Assembly: GCA_015680685.1 (NCBI GenBank)
Contig: MNCI01007686.1
Span: 22,042-86,041 of the forward strand
DNA length: 64,000 bases
From: Gnetum montanum
Lineage: Eukaryota > Streptophyta > Gnetopsida > Gnetales > Gnetaceae
Direction: 5' to 3'
Shown: positions 10,017 to 21,566 of the stretch, piece after piece
Numbering within the stretch: the first letter of the stretch is position 1
Layout: each line of letters begins with the position of its first letter
Position numbers and translations under genes: made by a program
Notes under the pieces: model-generated
The model's input: only the letters and a program-made list of their open reading frames with translations
The model's database searches: none
What the model was told of the DNA's origin: nothing

Positions 10017-11085
10017 TGTGGGGTGGTGTCACGGTCTTAGGACCTTGGAAGTCATGGGATTAAAGGTGTTCTTCAAATAGGGTTGAGGTGCTTTCTGGTC
10101 TCTAGCAACACCAAGGCCTAGATACCTTTAAATAAACTTAGTATATTAGATGTGAGTATGTGTTTGGTGTTGCAAATGTTAAAATGGTTAGGTGATGTAT
10201 AAAATTGTAATTGACTATCATAAAAGAGATTTCACTAACTTTGTCAAATACTATGATTTGTTGGAGATTCTTATTTTGTTCAATCACTTAGTCTATACAG
10301 TCCTTATAATACCTACTTGTAACAAATAAAATTTTACAAAAACATTTGAACAAAATTCTACCAATCTACTCCTAATTTTCCCCAGAGAGAAAGTTCCAAA
10401 AGAAAATCAGAAATAGAGCAAGATTCAATATACATAGAAAGAGAAAGAAAAGAAAGCATATTTGTGTGAAATCTTAAATATTTAAGCAAGATAAATTGAC
10501 ACAAGAAAACACTTCACAATAAATCTATTCCCAATTCAATAACTACAAATCATCCAAACTTTCAGAGCTCAACAAGTAATTTCATAAAGACCATCTTATT
10601 ATGCTACCAAAAATTGTTGCATAAACCATAAAGTACAAGTCTCTATTTTGGCTAGTTAATAGATGTCAAAGATTGCATTCAATTGAACTTTCAAAAAATT
10701 TGACAATTTCTTGATTGAATACCAAGGAAATAAACTTTGAAAATAAAGAAGTATTTTAGTCCCATCAAAATACCAAAGATTTTCCTAGATCCTCTATGAT
10801 CAAAGTAGGTAATTTCATTAAGATACTACTATTAAATTGCTCTTGAGGCTTCCAACAACATGAGCTCTTCTATGGAAAATCTTAATAGGAGTCTAGTATT
10901 GTGCAAAAATAGAGCTATAAAAGCAACCTAGGATAAATCACAAAATTAAATGCCAATCATGATACTATTTAAATCATTATCTAAGCAACTAAAATAAAAT
11001 GGGAAAAAATAAAGTCATAGGATTAAAACAAAGTAACTGAATTGATGTCTTCAACAAGCCATCTTATAAGAATTCTTCAAATGTC
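10017..11085 (-). repeat. Presumed 5' LTR of element T (upstream limit unknown)
   Basis: It starts at TGTGGGGTGGTGTCACGG on the plus strand, which is the LTR 3' end in element orientation. It is AT-rich and non-coding. Its far end is not defined because solo LTR G is inserted at 11086; similar AT-rich sequence after G (11948 onward) may be its continuation. No partner LTR was found. Confidence 0.35.
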
Positions 11086-11942
11086 TAATGAAGCATCATG
11101 GTTTGATCTCATTGATGTAGGGTTTGACTCATTGACATGTACTCGTCAACGAGGCATCTTGATTTCACCTATAAATGTGGACCATCCTCCGCATTTATGG
11201 CATTCTTTTCATAAGTTGTAGCGAACCTCTAGTAGTTTTTCTTCTCGAAAGCTAGAATATTTTCTAAGTGTCCATAGTAGAAGTTAAAGGGTGTATGGAT
11301 CTTTATTCAAGCACTGTTGTACCTAAGCATTGTAGTGTATGTGGCAATAAAGACAAGCTTTCTGATAAACCTCGTAGCACTTTGAAATAAATTAATTGTT
11401 TCCTTTATGCATTTAATATTTTAAGCTATTAATAAAAGGCCTGTAAATTTTTTGTATTGAGTAATTAAGTAATTAATTAATTAAGCTAAATTAAATAGCA
11501 ATTAATTTAAACACATAAGTAGGACCACTTCAAGCATACATCTAACACTTGGTAATCCCAGTAACGCTTAACATTTGGTAATTTAGTTGCATTATACCTG
11601 TTCAGGATTTGTATGGCAAGTGGGAACGAATGCTTATGTTAAGATTAGTTAAGTGTTAGCTAGTTGATTAGATTAGATTAACAATTAAATATCTTTATTC
11701 ACTATTCTTCATTCTTTGGTGACTTGAACATAAAATAAAAATAAAAATCATATGCCTCAGTTATACTCAACCATATCCTTGTACTCACAAGTGTAACTAG
11801 GAAGACAACGATTGTAATGATTAGTTTTACCTCCTAGAGACTAGTGTACTTAGAAGGCTAGAAGTCCTTAGAATTCAGCTAGATCATGCACAAATGCTTA
11901 TGATTCATATGGTTAGGCATAGGGTATACTCACTGCTCATCA
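11086..11942 (+). repeat. Solo LTR G (Athila-type, 857 bp)
   Basis: Ends are TAATGAAGCATCATGG (TGATG with one change) and CTCATCA. It has the TATA box CCTATAAATGTGG, the GTAGAAGTT...GGATCTTTATTC block and the two TTGGTAAYYC motifs. It is flanked by ATGTC (11081-11085) and GTGTC (11943-11947), a 4/5 target-site duplication. No polypurine tract or primer site adjoins it, so it is a solo LTR left by LTR-LTR recombination. Confidence 0.8.
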
Positions 11943-11947
11943 GTGTC

Positions 11948-12729
11948 TTTTCCCCAATCTTCCTCTTCTTTTTAATTTATCTTTGAAGGTCCTATTGTAG
12001 TGACCTTAAGGTAGTTACAATAATCATGAGAAGTTATGGGTCTTACAAATACCTTAAGCATATAAATTTATAACCACCATAGAAGTTATAACTTCCATGG
12101 GAATTATGAGAAATTTAAGCTATAGGTGCCAAGTGCTTCCTTGGTAACAAATATCATAAAAGTTATCATAGGAAGTTACAATTTTCATAGAAATAAAAGG
12201 AGCTATAGCCAAATGTCTTCTTCATATAGCAAGTTGTACAAATATCCTATAAATTCTTTTCCTCCATTTTAAATTAAGTTTTTATTTAAGTGGAACCAAG
12301 TAAACATATGATTGGCTAATTAAAGGAGATAACATATGCTTAGACCAAGTGTTTAGGTATGTGTTTGTATTATATGATAATAACCATCGTTAGTTTAGGC
12401 AAATAACTCGAAGTTTACAAAAACTCACACTTTCAATGTCTTGTTGATAAGCTTTACCAAGTTCATTTTGGACATGTCAATAGAAATGATGCGGGTGTCA
12501 ACAACAACAACTTCAAAAATTTACCTTGCAACAATGTAGAATAAGTTACCCAAATCCTAGCACACATAGGGTTTGATACCTTTTGCCATATGTCGTCCTT
12601 TCGACTTGCAACTACCATGGCTGATGTCATTACAACAGAATTTTAATCAAAGCCCATTTCCAATGACATTCTAGAACCAGATAACATTGAGATGGAGACG
12701 GTGATGACCTATGGGGAAACAATGGCAAC
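11948..12729. other. Non-coding AT-rich DNA
   Basis: No ORF or repeat signature is recognised. It contains several AAGTTATAACTTCC / GAAGTTAT-like short repeats at about 12030-12180. It may be the rest of the LTR of element T interrupted by solo LTR G. Confidence 0.35.
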
Positions 12730-13612
12730 TGATGAGTAATGAGGTACCCCTACACCCAACCATATGAATCACAAAGCATTCACATGTAATCTAGTTGAAT
12801 TCTGTGGACTTTATATTTTCTAGTGCACTAGACTACTAGGCAATGAACCTTTCCCTAAGGTCATTTGTTGTCTTCCCAATTACACTTGTGAAGCACATGG
12901 TATGGTTAAGTGTAATTGAGGCATATGAGTTTTTATAGTTTTATGTTTTATAATCTTGATGCTTGAATAGAGATAAAGACAAGGTAATTTAATGGCTAAT
13001 TCAATGTAACTAACCTAATGGCCTCTAGCTAATCCTAACATAAGTATTTGGTCCCACTTTCTGTACATGTCTTGAACCCACATATCCACTGTTGCATTAC
13101 CAAGTGCTACGTTACTGGGCGTACCAAGCAATAATGCTACTAGGATTACCAAGTGAATACATGTTACGCTCGAAGCGATCATACTTATGTATTTAATCTA
13201 TCTAGCTTATCTTACTCAATTATCTTAATTAGCTTAATTATTGGAAAACATTGAATAAGTAATTGAAAACATTAAATGCATAAATGAAATATTTAATCTA
13301 TCCATAATGCTGCAAGGTGTATTAGAAAGCTCGTCTTTATTGCCACACACACTATCATGCTCAGATACAACAATGCTCAAATAAAGATTCGTACACTTAA
13401 TGAATCTTGTTGCAGGCAGTTGGGAAAAATATTCTAACTTTTGAATAGAAAAACTACAAGAGCTCTACTACTACTATGAGAATTGATGTCATAAATGTGG
13501 CTAGTGAGCACGTGTTTATAGACTAGGATAGACCCCTACGTCGATGGGGCTGTGTAAATGCAATTAACTGCATTGATGGGGCCTAGTCGATGTGACAAAC
13601 CAAAACTCATTA
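12730..13612 (-). repeat. LTR F (Athila-type, 883 bp, probably solo)
   Basis: Plus-strand ends are TGATGAGTAATGAGGTACCC and CTCATTA (mutated CATCA). It holds all family blocks in minus orientation: TACCAAGTGCTACGTTACTGGG, the AATAAAGA region and a TATA box near 13520 (GTTTATAGACTAGG, weakened). Flanks are GCAAC and GTGAC, 3 of 5 matching, so a target duplication is possible but not clear. No internal element sequence adjoins either end. Confidence 0.7.
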
Positions 13613-14624
13613 GTGACCATAATGATGGCAATGGAATGAGCACAAGAATCGATGGCTAAGGTGGCAATGAAACTCCCATATCTTCTTGCAATTTTACTTA
13701 CCGGTGGAGTGACGATAGGCAACACTACCATTTGAAATTATTTTTGTTCTTACTTGTTTAGTTGCAAGTCCATTGGATAGTTTTTTAGGGACATCCATTA
13801 TTTGTATATATTTCATTTTTTTTTTTTTGAAAAAACAAGGTAGGCTAAAGCTCTCTTGTCCATCCAAGTTAACCCTACTCTTGCAAATTTTACCTCTAAG
13901 AAATAAAACTGAAATAGAGCAATTGCAGAGTCTTGAGAAATGCTCAAACAATAACACCCTAGCACTATCAAACCTCAAACAAAATGAAAAGGTTGGATTC
14001 ACTTTCATTTCTCTATGTATATTCCTTTCTTGGTAGGTAATTTTTTGAGCACTGGAGGCACACTTGCAACAAATGAGGAAATCTTTACAAAAGAGAGAAT
14101 TGAGAACTGAGGAATAGGGTTATGAGGGATTTAATTCTTATTCTTGTCATGTCTTCACAATGATTTGACCCATCAATGCTATGGAGGCCACATGCCATGG
14201 GTGTTAATGGCAGTAAGTGGTAGCGAGTGATAACGTTGAGCCAGAACCTTTGCTTGACTATTATTATATTTTTTAAAAAATTTCTGGAATCGTAATGGTA
14301 TTCCTACAGTACCCCTCTAATCGTTTTTCTTTCCTTGGACTTGGAATTATAAAATTGCTAATATTGCTAATATATATTTTTAAATTAAACATGTTCACCC
14401 AAATATAATGGTTTTGCAATGGGTTTATCTTGAACAATGAATTAAACCTTAGAAAAGGAGAATATGAATAAATAGCATCACTAAACAGAATAGCTTCCTA
14501 AAGTTGAAACAGGTAAGATTAATAATAATCTTCAAGTACATATCTTCATACCCCCTTTCTTAAAAAAAAACTTATGATACTTTTTTTATTCCTACTCCAT
14601 AATATGGCCAAAATGTGCCAAAAA
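13613..14624. other. No supported gene
   Basis: Low-copy-looking DNA between LTR F and the ORF2 fragment of E. Overlapping ORFs on both strands at 13694-14036 are of similar length and have no recognisable motif; I do not call a gene. A run of ten T is at about 13818-13830. Confidence 0.4.
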
Positions 14625-15006
14625 TTCCATTGCGAAGAACCTAGCCAAGAGAATGAATGACTAGTAGGAGCTACAAAATGTTGTCAAAGAGTTCAACATT
14701 GAATGCAAACAATTCGCTATCTTGTTTATCAATGTTAAGGAGTTGTTCTCAACAATTCCCTGTCTATGGGATGTTCCTATACTAGTTCACATCAATAATG
14801 TTGTATGGACTATGTATGATCCCCAATCTAAGGAGGATAAGATGAAAGCTTTGCTAGATGCTTTTCGTCTTCCACCAACAATAGAAACTGCAGCAAGATT
14901 GCCACAACCACCACAACCTCAACCTCAACCTCAACCACCATATGAATTAGTGGTAGGGGAAGGTCTTTCGACACCTCAGGAACCTCCACCTCTTGGGACT
15001 ATTTGA
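14625..15006 (+). pseudogene. ORF2 C-terminal fragment of element E
   Basis: The text reads NVVKEFNIECKQFAILFINVKELFS...CLWDVP, then SKEDKMKALLDAFRLPP, a Pro/Gln repeat (PQPQPQPQPP) and a short tail ending in a stop. It matches the end of ORF2 in B (46730-47068) and A (about 18735-18900, minus). Two stops break the first part. Everything upstream of this piece is missing, so E is a truncated or rearranged element. Confidence 0.65.
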
Positions 15007-15223
15007 TTTTCTTCTTGTCTTTACCCATTAGAGGAATTCCAATTGTCAATTTTATTCTCGTGAATAACTATTTGTGTAAACATTGTAAATTTGTACACTT
15101 ACACACTTAGCATCAATTTAATTCAGTTAGTCAATTGCTGGTTCCATACCTTTCCAAATTTTGTAAGAAGTTTTTTGCTCCTTTTGTTTACTCTAGGATG
15201 AGTTTTTAGTCAATCGTGGGGTC
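15007..15223 (+). promoter_or_regulatory. 3' untranslated end and polypurine tract of element E
   Basis: The block runs from the ORF2 stop to the LTR and contains TACCTTTCCAAATTTTGTAAG, CTAGGATGAGTTTTTAGTCA and CGTGGGGTC, the same sequence of landmarks found before the LTRs of B and D. CGTGGGG is the candidate plus-strand primer. Confidence 0.5.
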
Positions 15224-16017
15224 TAATGAATCATCGGTTAGATTGCGTCAATGAGGTCACGTGGACACATATGTGTCAACAAATGTCTGTGTCTACCTAT
15301 ATAAATGCATGCACCCACTACATTTATGACATCATTCATTTAGTGGCTTAACAAAGTTACCTTCCCAATAGTTAGAATATTTTCTAAGTGCCTGCAGTAG
15401 GAATCAAGAAGTGTACAAATCCTTATTCAAACATTGATGTACTTGGACACTTCGATGCAACAACAATAAAATGAGCTTCTTAATAAACCTTGTAGCATTT
15501 GAAATTAGCTTAATGTTTACTTTAATGCACTTTATGATTTATGCAATTTACTTTAGTGTCCTTGGTTAATTAAATAAGAATTAATTAATGCACATAAGTA
15601 CGACCACCTTGAACATAGCATTAATACTTGGTAATCCCAGTAGTGCTAGCACTTGGTAAGCTAGAAATAGTATAACGCATTCAGGATGTGTATGGTAGGT
15701 GGGACTGAATGCCTATGTTAGGAAATAGTTTAAGGCACTAGATAGTTTTTAGATTAATTAGTACTTAATTACTTTATTTTATGGTTAGGACAAAATAGAT
15801 AAAAAATATAAAATGATACAAATCATGTGCCTTGGTTACACTTAACCAGACACTTGCACTTATACAAGCAGAACCAGGAAGACAACAAGCACATCCTTAG
15901 ATTCACTATCCTAGTCAATGTGCATTTAGAGAACTAATGTCTACAGAATTCTACCAAATTGCATGTGAACACTTGTAATTCATATGCTTGGACATAGGGT
16001 ATACTTGCCACTCATCA
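15224..16017 (+). repeat. 3' LTR of element E (Athila-type, 794 bp)
   Basis: It starts TAATGAATCATCGG and ends CACTCATCA. It has a TATA box (CCTATATAAATGC, about 15297), AAGTGCCTGCAGTAGGAATC, CAACAATAAAATGAG and both TTGGTAA motifs. Preceded by a polypurine-like tract, hence a 3' LTR. U3 contains GTCAATGAGGTCACGTGGAC, the TCGACG-type module in degenerate form. Confidence 0.75.
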
Positions 16018-17645
16018 CTTAGCATGTGATGTACTCTGATTTTCTTAATATCAATAACATCCTTCTTTATTAATGGACTTTTGTGCATATGTATGTATGT
16101 TTCCTTATTGTTTTCTTATTTCTCATCACTAATGTTTTCTTTTTCTATTTTTATTTTCTTTTTTGTAATATTGAAATCTTTGTTTTTGTAGCCATTATTT
16201 ACCTCCCTCAAAACTAGTTATTATATCTAAATATTTATTTTTTAATTATTTTAAGATATTTTTAAAAAGTTAAAAAAATCAAAACTCAAACTAGTTATTA
16301 GCTCAAGCACTAGTCATTCCCCCTTATAGAATCAATAGAGAATAAATAATGCAACAATTAATGAAGATTATTATATTTGGCTTAGATTCAATCATTCTTT
16401 TCAACTTTAAAATAAGATTAAGCATTTGTGTGGTATTTAATTTGCCAAGTTTTTTTTTATTAGAATTTGTCATTTCTAATTAGGTATTGAGACTCTAAGA
16501 TTTCCTTTGTGCAATATAAAAGATTTTAATTCAATTTTTTTACAAACATTCTTTGTGCAATATGGAAGACGTCATTTAGATTTGAAGTACTAGGTTGTTG
16601 CAAGGCTTTCAATTAACTCTTGAAAAACTTTTATTTGGTAATAATCATCAACTTTAACAAACTTTCCAACTCGTTTGGAGTTTTTTTCTATTCCATCCTA
16701 TTTCAAAAGTTCATAGTTATAAAAATTTTTAATGAGATGATGTCATTTTTCTTATTTTATGCTTTCCAAAAATAATTCTCAAGCACTTCACATCCATAGT
16801 TTTATCATGTTATAATTTTTTTAATTTATTTTTTAATGGGGCCTACATCCAAATTTTATTTTGTATTAAAACTTAACTTTAACAATTTTTGCAACTTGTC
16901 TTTTAGTTTTTCTTTTTTCCTTTTTATCCTTTGAACTATTTGAAAATTTCATTGGAATAAGATGTTGATGTTGGAACTTGAAATAATTAAAATATAGGTA
17001 CACTCCAAGATTTATAGAACATTATAACATAGTACTACCTAGTAGAGATGTTGATATTAGTCATATCCATAGTTTTCTCATCTTATAATTTTTAAAAAAT
17101 TTATTTTCTAATAGGATTTGATATCCCTTGCTTGAGAAAATTACTTATTTGAGACTATTTTTAAGAAAATGCAAATATGTAAAGTATATTTTTAAAGTTG
17201 TTTCATAAGTCTCTTATATGGCTTTATCAAGTGCTTACTAATAAAGTTATTAGTAAACTAATAATTGAGTTGCATTTAACTATGTAGGGGAGAGAAAGAA
17301 AGAGGTATGAGGAAAAAGAAAAAAGGTATAAGGAAATCCAAAACATTTTTTTTAATTACATGGAACCAAAAAAATACCTTCATAAAACATAAAGATGCCG
17401 AAAGTGTGACTTGAACTAAGAACTCTACACTTAGTGGTAAAAGAAAATAAAAAATGGGAAAGTCAAGTACCTGAAATAGTTTGACTATAAATATATCTCA
17501 AAACATATAGCCAACATGATACACTAAAAGAAATCTACTTTGAATTTGCTATGAACATGGATTTAATAAAGGTTTGAATTTGATATGAATGAATTTTTTG
17601 CATTCATTCACAGGAGTTGTTGATAAAGATCTAATTTGAATATTA
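16018..17645. other. AT-rich low-copy DNA, no gene seen
   Basis: No ORF above background. The last part (17520-17645) ends in TTGAATATTATATAT, the insertion site of element A. Confidence 0.45.
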
Positions 17646-17650
17646 TATAT

Positions 17651-18507
17651 TGATGAGCGGCTAGGTACCCCTACACCCAACCATGCAAATTATGGGCGTT
17701 CACATGCAACTCGGTCGAATTCCGTAGAAGCACTTCACATACACCAAACCCCAACCAGCAAAACCTTGTGTTAGAATGGTCATTGTCTTCCTAACCTCAC
17801 TTGTGAAGTTCTGATTACAATGGTTAAGTGAGATTGAGGTAAATGATTTTTATGGCTTTTTCACTTTATCTTCTAGCGTCTAATTCTTGAAATGAAGTGT
17901 AAGGAATGGAATATTACGTAATCTATAATTATCCTAATCTATCTCTTAACTCTTCCTAGCATAAGTATCTGATCCCATCTTCCGTGCACATCTTGAGCAT
18001 CCCCTAACCACTACTAGGTTACCAGACGTTAAGCGTCACTGAGTTGCCAAGTGTTGGGTTTACGTTCGAGATGGTCGTACTTATGGTTTTTACAAGCTAT
18101 AAAAGAGTGATGATGATTAAAGTAATAACAATGAAAGCTTAAGGAATTCTTAAAGCATAGAAATATTAAACTATTAAATGCTCAAATGACTAAGTCCAAT
18201 TGCTGCAAGGAATGCTTGAAAAGCTCATCTTTATTGCTGGTCACACCAATGGGCTCAGGTACATTAGTGCTTAAATAAAGAGTCAGGCACCTTTCTCACA
18301 CCTACTATGAGCGCTTGGAAAATATTCTAACTCTCGCAGAAACAAACTGCAAGAGCTTCGCTACAACTACCAAAAAGATACCTAAGTGTAGTGCAAGCAC
18401 ACTTATTTATAGGCTAGAACAGGCACTGCGTCAACGAGGCCACGTAGACGCATGGATAGATGCATCAACGGGGTCGTGTCGATGTGGCCGTGTATATGGG
18501 GCTATGT
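17651..18507 (-). repeat. 3' LTR of element A, inner end deleted
   Basis: The outer end (TGATGAGCGGCTAGGTACCCC) matches the 5' LTR base for base over long stretches: the block at 17760-18300 is nearly identical to 29660-30210. The TATA box is GCCTATAAATAAG on the minus strand at about 18400. The inner end lacks the first ~35 bases of U3, and the polypurine tract expected next to it is also absent. The right limit is therefore approximate. Confidence 0.8.
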
Positions 18508-18734
18508 ATACAATTTGTCCTCTAGTTTTATTACAATTTGGAATGTATGAAGTTCTTATTACAACATGCATGAGATGACACACATGACACAACACCAACT
18601 TTACTGACGCACTAAGTGCCCGAGTGTACAGAGAAGAACAAATTACAAAATGGTGGTGTTCAGAGATAAAATTGAATACCTCAAAGATCCTAGATTTTTG
18701 CTATGCTAAAAGATGCAAAAATTGCTAGAGAAGA

Positions 18735-21564
18735 TCACACTGTCCCTGGTGGTGGCGATTCTAATGGACCTTCACCAGCCTTTGACGCATGTGGCAATGG
18801 TGACATGGACAATGGTTGTCCTGCAGCAACTGCAACTTCCAGAGGCAACCAGAAAGCCTCTAAGATAGCCCTCATTTTCTCTTTTTTTCTTCTGGGATCA
18901 TTTACTGTATAAGTAGCTTCACCAATGTGTGTTGAGACTGGAACCTCCCAAGGGCATGGAAGTGTAAGGAAGAGTTCTTTCAGATTGAAAAACTAGGCCG
19001 TGAACTATTTTCATTCAATGTCGAATGCTCGGATTGATGTCTGTAGCTACTAGTAGTCATTCATTTGTCGAGCCAAGTTCTCAGTGATTGCACATTGCCC
19101 TTCAAAACATGTGTAGAGAACCTTGAGTTCTGCATTTTCTATTTCCAAGTTTTGTTTTTTTGCTTTATGCGCTTGGAACTCACCCTTGTATAAAGAATAT
19201 GAGGTGACCACTTGCTTTTCTAGGTCAAATCATGGTCTTCCAGCTGTTAGCATAGCCAGGTTTGCATAGCGAAGGTTGGCCAACTCCATGTACTCTATCA
19301 TTTCTTCAACCTGTAGTTCCTTGAGGTGAATCTCAACCTGGTTGTAGGCGTTCAATCCATCAAAGATGGGTTGCCACACCTCGCCTCCTTCTTGGAGCTG
19401 CTGGAGCACTTGGTTCAATTTGGCTTTTTGCAACTTGAATTTTCTTTTCATTCACTTCCTTCTACAATCCCACTTAGTCCTTGTAATGATTTTTAACTTT
19501 TTCAAACTTAATGGCTTCATTTTTCCAAGAGGCGATTTCGATGGCTTTTTTTTGTTGCAAGGCTCAAACCTCCTCCATAGACAGATTTCAATTTTTGGTG
19601 GCCAATCTCCTCGCATCAATGTTTACCTTGGCTAGCTCCTCTTGCTGTTGGTAGATAAAGCTTTTCATGTGCTGATTTTTAGTACCAACATTACGTAGGC
19701 GATGAACTTCTGCGATCAACCTAACATTCTCCTAGCGAACCTCCATCAAGTCCTTGTTGAGATGATATGTGCGAACGTTTACCAAGGACTTATCAAAGAT
19801 CACCAAATCTCACTCATCCTCAACTATCTGGAGTTTGACTTGAGGCTATTGAAAAGCTTCATCTCTAGTGAGTTGACAGTTGAGGAGAGCTAGATCAGCA
19901 AGTTGGACCCTTAATTGGGCAACTTTTGTTGACAAGCATTAACAATTTGCTTGAGCTACTTCGAGTTACCCCTCCAAGATGAGGCTCTTACCCCTTGCCG
20001 AGAGCAACTCTGATTGGGTTACAGTGATGTTATTCGGAAGATCAAAGACATTTGGAAGTAGTTTCCTGGTTCCCACCAGTCAATCCAATAGTTCTTCATG
20101 TTGGGCTGCATCGATCCTACTATGTGAAGTCCTTGCAAATACCTGTACATCTTCAAGTCCATGTACATTTGGTACAGGTTCCACCGGTGCATTAAGGGCC
20201 ATAGCAATTATGTTAGCAACCACTTCAACCACAATTTCCTGTCCCTGGTGTTGCATCACCAGAACTGTCACGCCCTCTCCATCCTCCAAGTGTACTAAAA
20301 AAGTAGTGGCATTTCTTGAAATTTTAGGAAATAACTGTTGGGTGGATACCGTTACTTCTCGAACACTAGGATCAGTTCTTACAGGTACTTCTGTTCGGGC
20401 AAGCAGACTTACTGATCAAGCCACTTACTCTAGATGGCTCATTGTAGTGCGATAGACTAAAGGGTCTTCTCCTCCATCGGTTCCTACAAATTGCTCTTGT
20501 TGGCTCAACAGTAATTGTCAGATCTCGCATATATGTTCTGCGATTGTTTGCGAACTTGACCTCATTGTTTGCGTAGGCGGTGGAGGTGGTTGTTGCTCTT
20601 CCTCAGTTTGTGTGGTGGCCGGAGTCTTATCTTTTATCATCTCCCACCATGAGGCAATCGGGGCGTGCCGAAGTGTATCATTGGTGTATTGTGGTATCCC
20701 TACCCATTTGCATAATTTCCTGATTAAGCAAGGAAAGGGTAGAGCCCGCCTTCCATGTTCACTTTCAGCGAATCTTTTCTCAATCTCCAAAAACAATAAT
20801 TGTGGAAGGCTCATTGGGAATTTTTTGCTTAGAGCAGCACATGCATGAGCGGAGAAGGCAGTGATCTTGCTGGGTCTTACCATTGGATTTAAATAGTAAG
20901 ATGTAATTTTTGAATAAACCCTCTATGTAGTGGTCAAAGTGCTGAACTCTTTGTGATCCATCCCATAGTACCACCTGATCCACTCCCCTTTTACCTTGGG
21001 ATCTGCTTACTTAGGGATCTCTACCACATCAGCTCTGGTCTCTGGCAACCCTAGAGCTTGTGCGATCGCTTTCGCAGAGTAAGAGACATAGATGTCCTTG
21101 ATTCTTACTCTAGACCCCGGCTGTCGATTTGTCCAGAAGAGATAAGTCTCTCCTAAATACCATTCACCACTAGATGTGATGATTGGCCACACAGGAGAGT
21201 TTTGCAATTGGAGCTTCACATATTCTGATGCATTCTCAAGAAATGGTCTAAAGTTCAACACTTACAGGACCATTCGTTGCACCTCCCTTAGCCTAATAGC
21301 GTTAATACATGCCTAGGTCAGGGTGACCTCAAGTCGTGGCACTATAGTTGGAGTCTCATCCCCTTGCAATTGTTCTCTTGGGATCTCCTCTTTAGAAATC
21401 TGATGAACAGATTCCACATCAGGTCCTTTGCAGAGGGGGCCAGTTGCATGAGAATCCTCTGTGTGCTCTAGGTGCTACACACCTCATCCTCTTCCCATTC
21501 TTAGTCGCTTGTCCCTTGGTTGTGATGGTCCTTCTCCCTTTGGATGCCTTGGTTTCAATGCCAT
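18735..21564 (-). pseudogene. ORF2 (env-position ORF) of element A
   Basis: An approximately 940-codon gene with several stops and frameshifts. It starts MALKPRHPKGEGPSQPRDKR directly after a splice-acceptor-like TTGATTGCAG. N-terminal third: SPVWPIITSSGEWYLGETYL, then KDIYVSYSAKAIAQALGLPE and a helical domain around FSAHACAALSKKFPMSLPQL (20780-20883). A Gln/Pro-rich linker follows (QPPPPPTQ), then a long Lys/Glu/Gln-rich stretch that looks like coiled coil (19200-19900). The end reads AILEAFWLPLEVAVAAG and closes GTV-stop. The W/YLGETY part resembles domains of other plant retrotransposon proteins of unknown role. I see no convincing transmembrane segment, so env function is only positional. 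Confidence 0.65.
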
Positions 21565-21566
21565 CT

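Larger units (their letters stand above)
4541..11085 (-). mobile_element. Decayed Tat/Ogre-type Ty3/gypsy retrotransposon (element T)
   Basis: Reading down the minus strand the order is: presumed 5' LTR (from 10017 upward), candidate primer site 10001-10016, Gag, protease, an RNase H-like domain, reverse transcriptase, the usual RNase H, an H2C2 zinc-binding region and integrase. RT and protease sequence differ clearly from the Athila-type copies in this window; the RT opening (TWLANLVPVRKKNGDIKLC) is typical of the Tat/Ogre group. Every domain has stops or frameshifts. The 3' LTR was not found, so the 3' end is truncated or lies in the unrecognised sequence at 3180-4540. Confidence 0.7.

Noticed and set aside
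12730-16017. LTR F and LTR E as the two ends of one element
   Set aside because: They are in opposite orientations, and ORF2 material adjoins only E.
17395-17450. Possible tRNA-like or SINE-like segment (ACTTGAACTAAGAACTC)
   Set aside because: No A box, B box or clover-leaf could be fitted.
19979-20455. 158-codon plus-strand ORF, Ser/Thr-rich
   Set aside because: Lies antisense to ORF2 of A; a similar antisense frame occurs at the homologous place in B (45358-45837, minus), as expected from shared codon composition.
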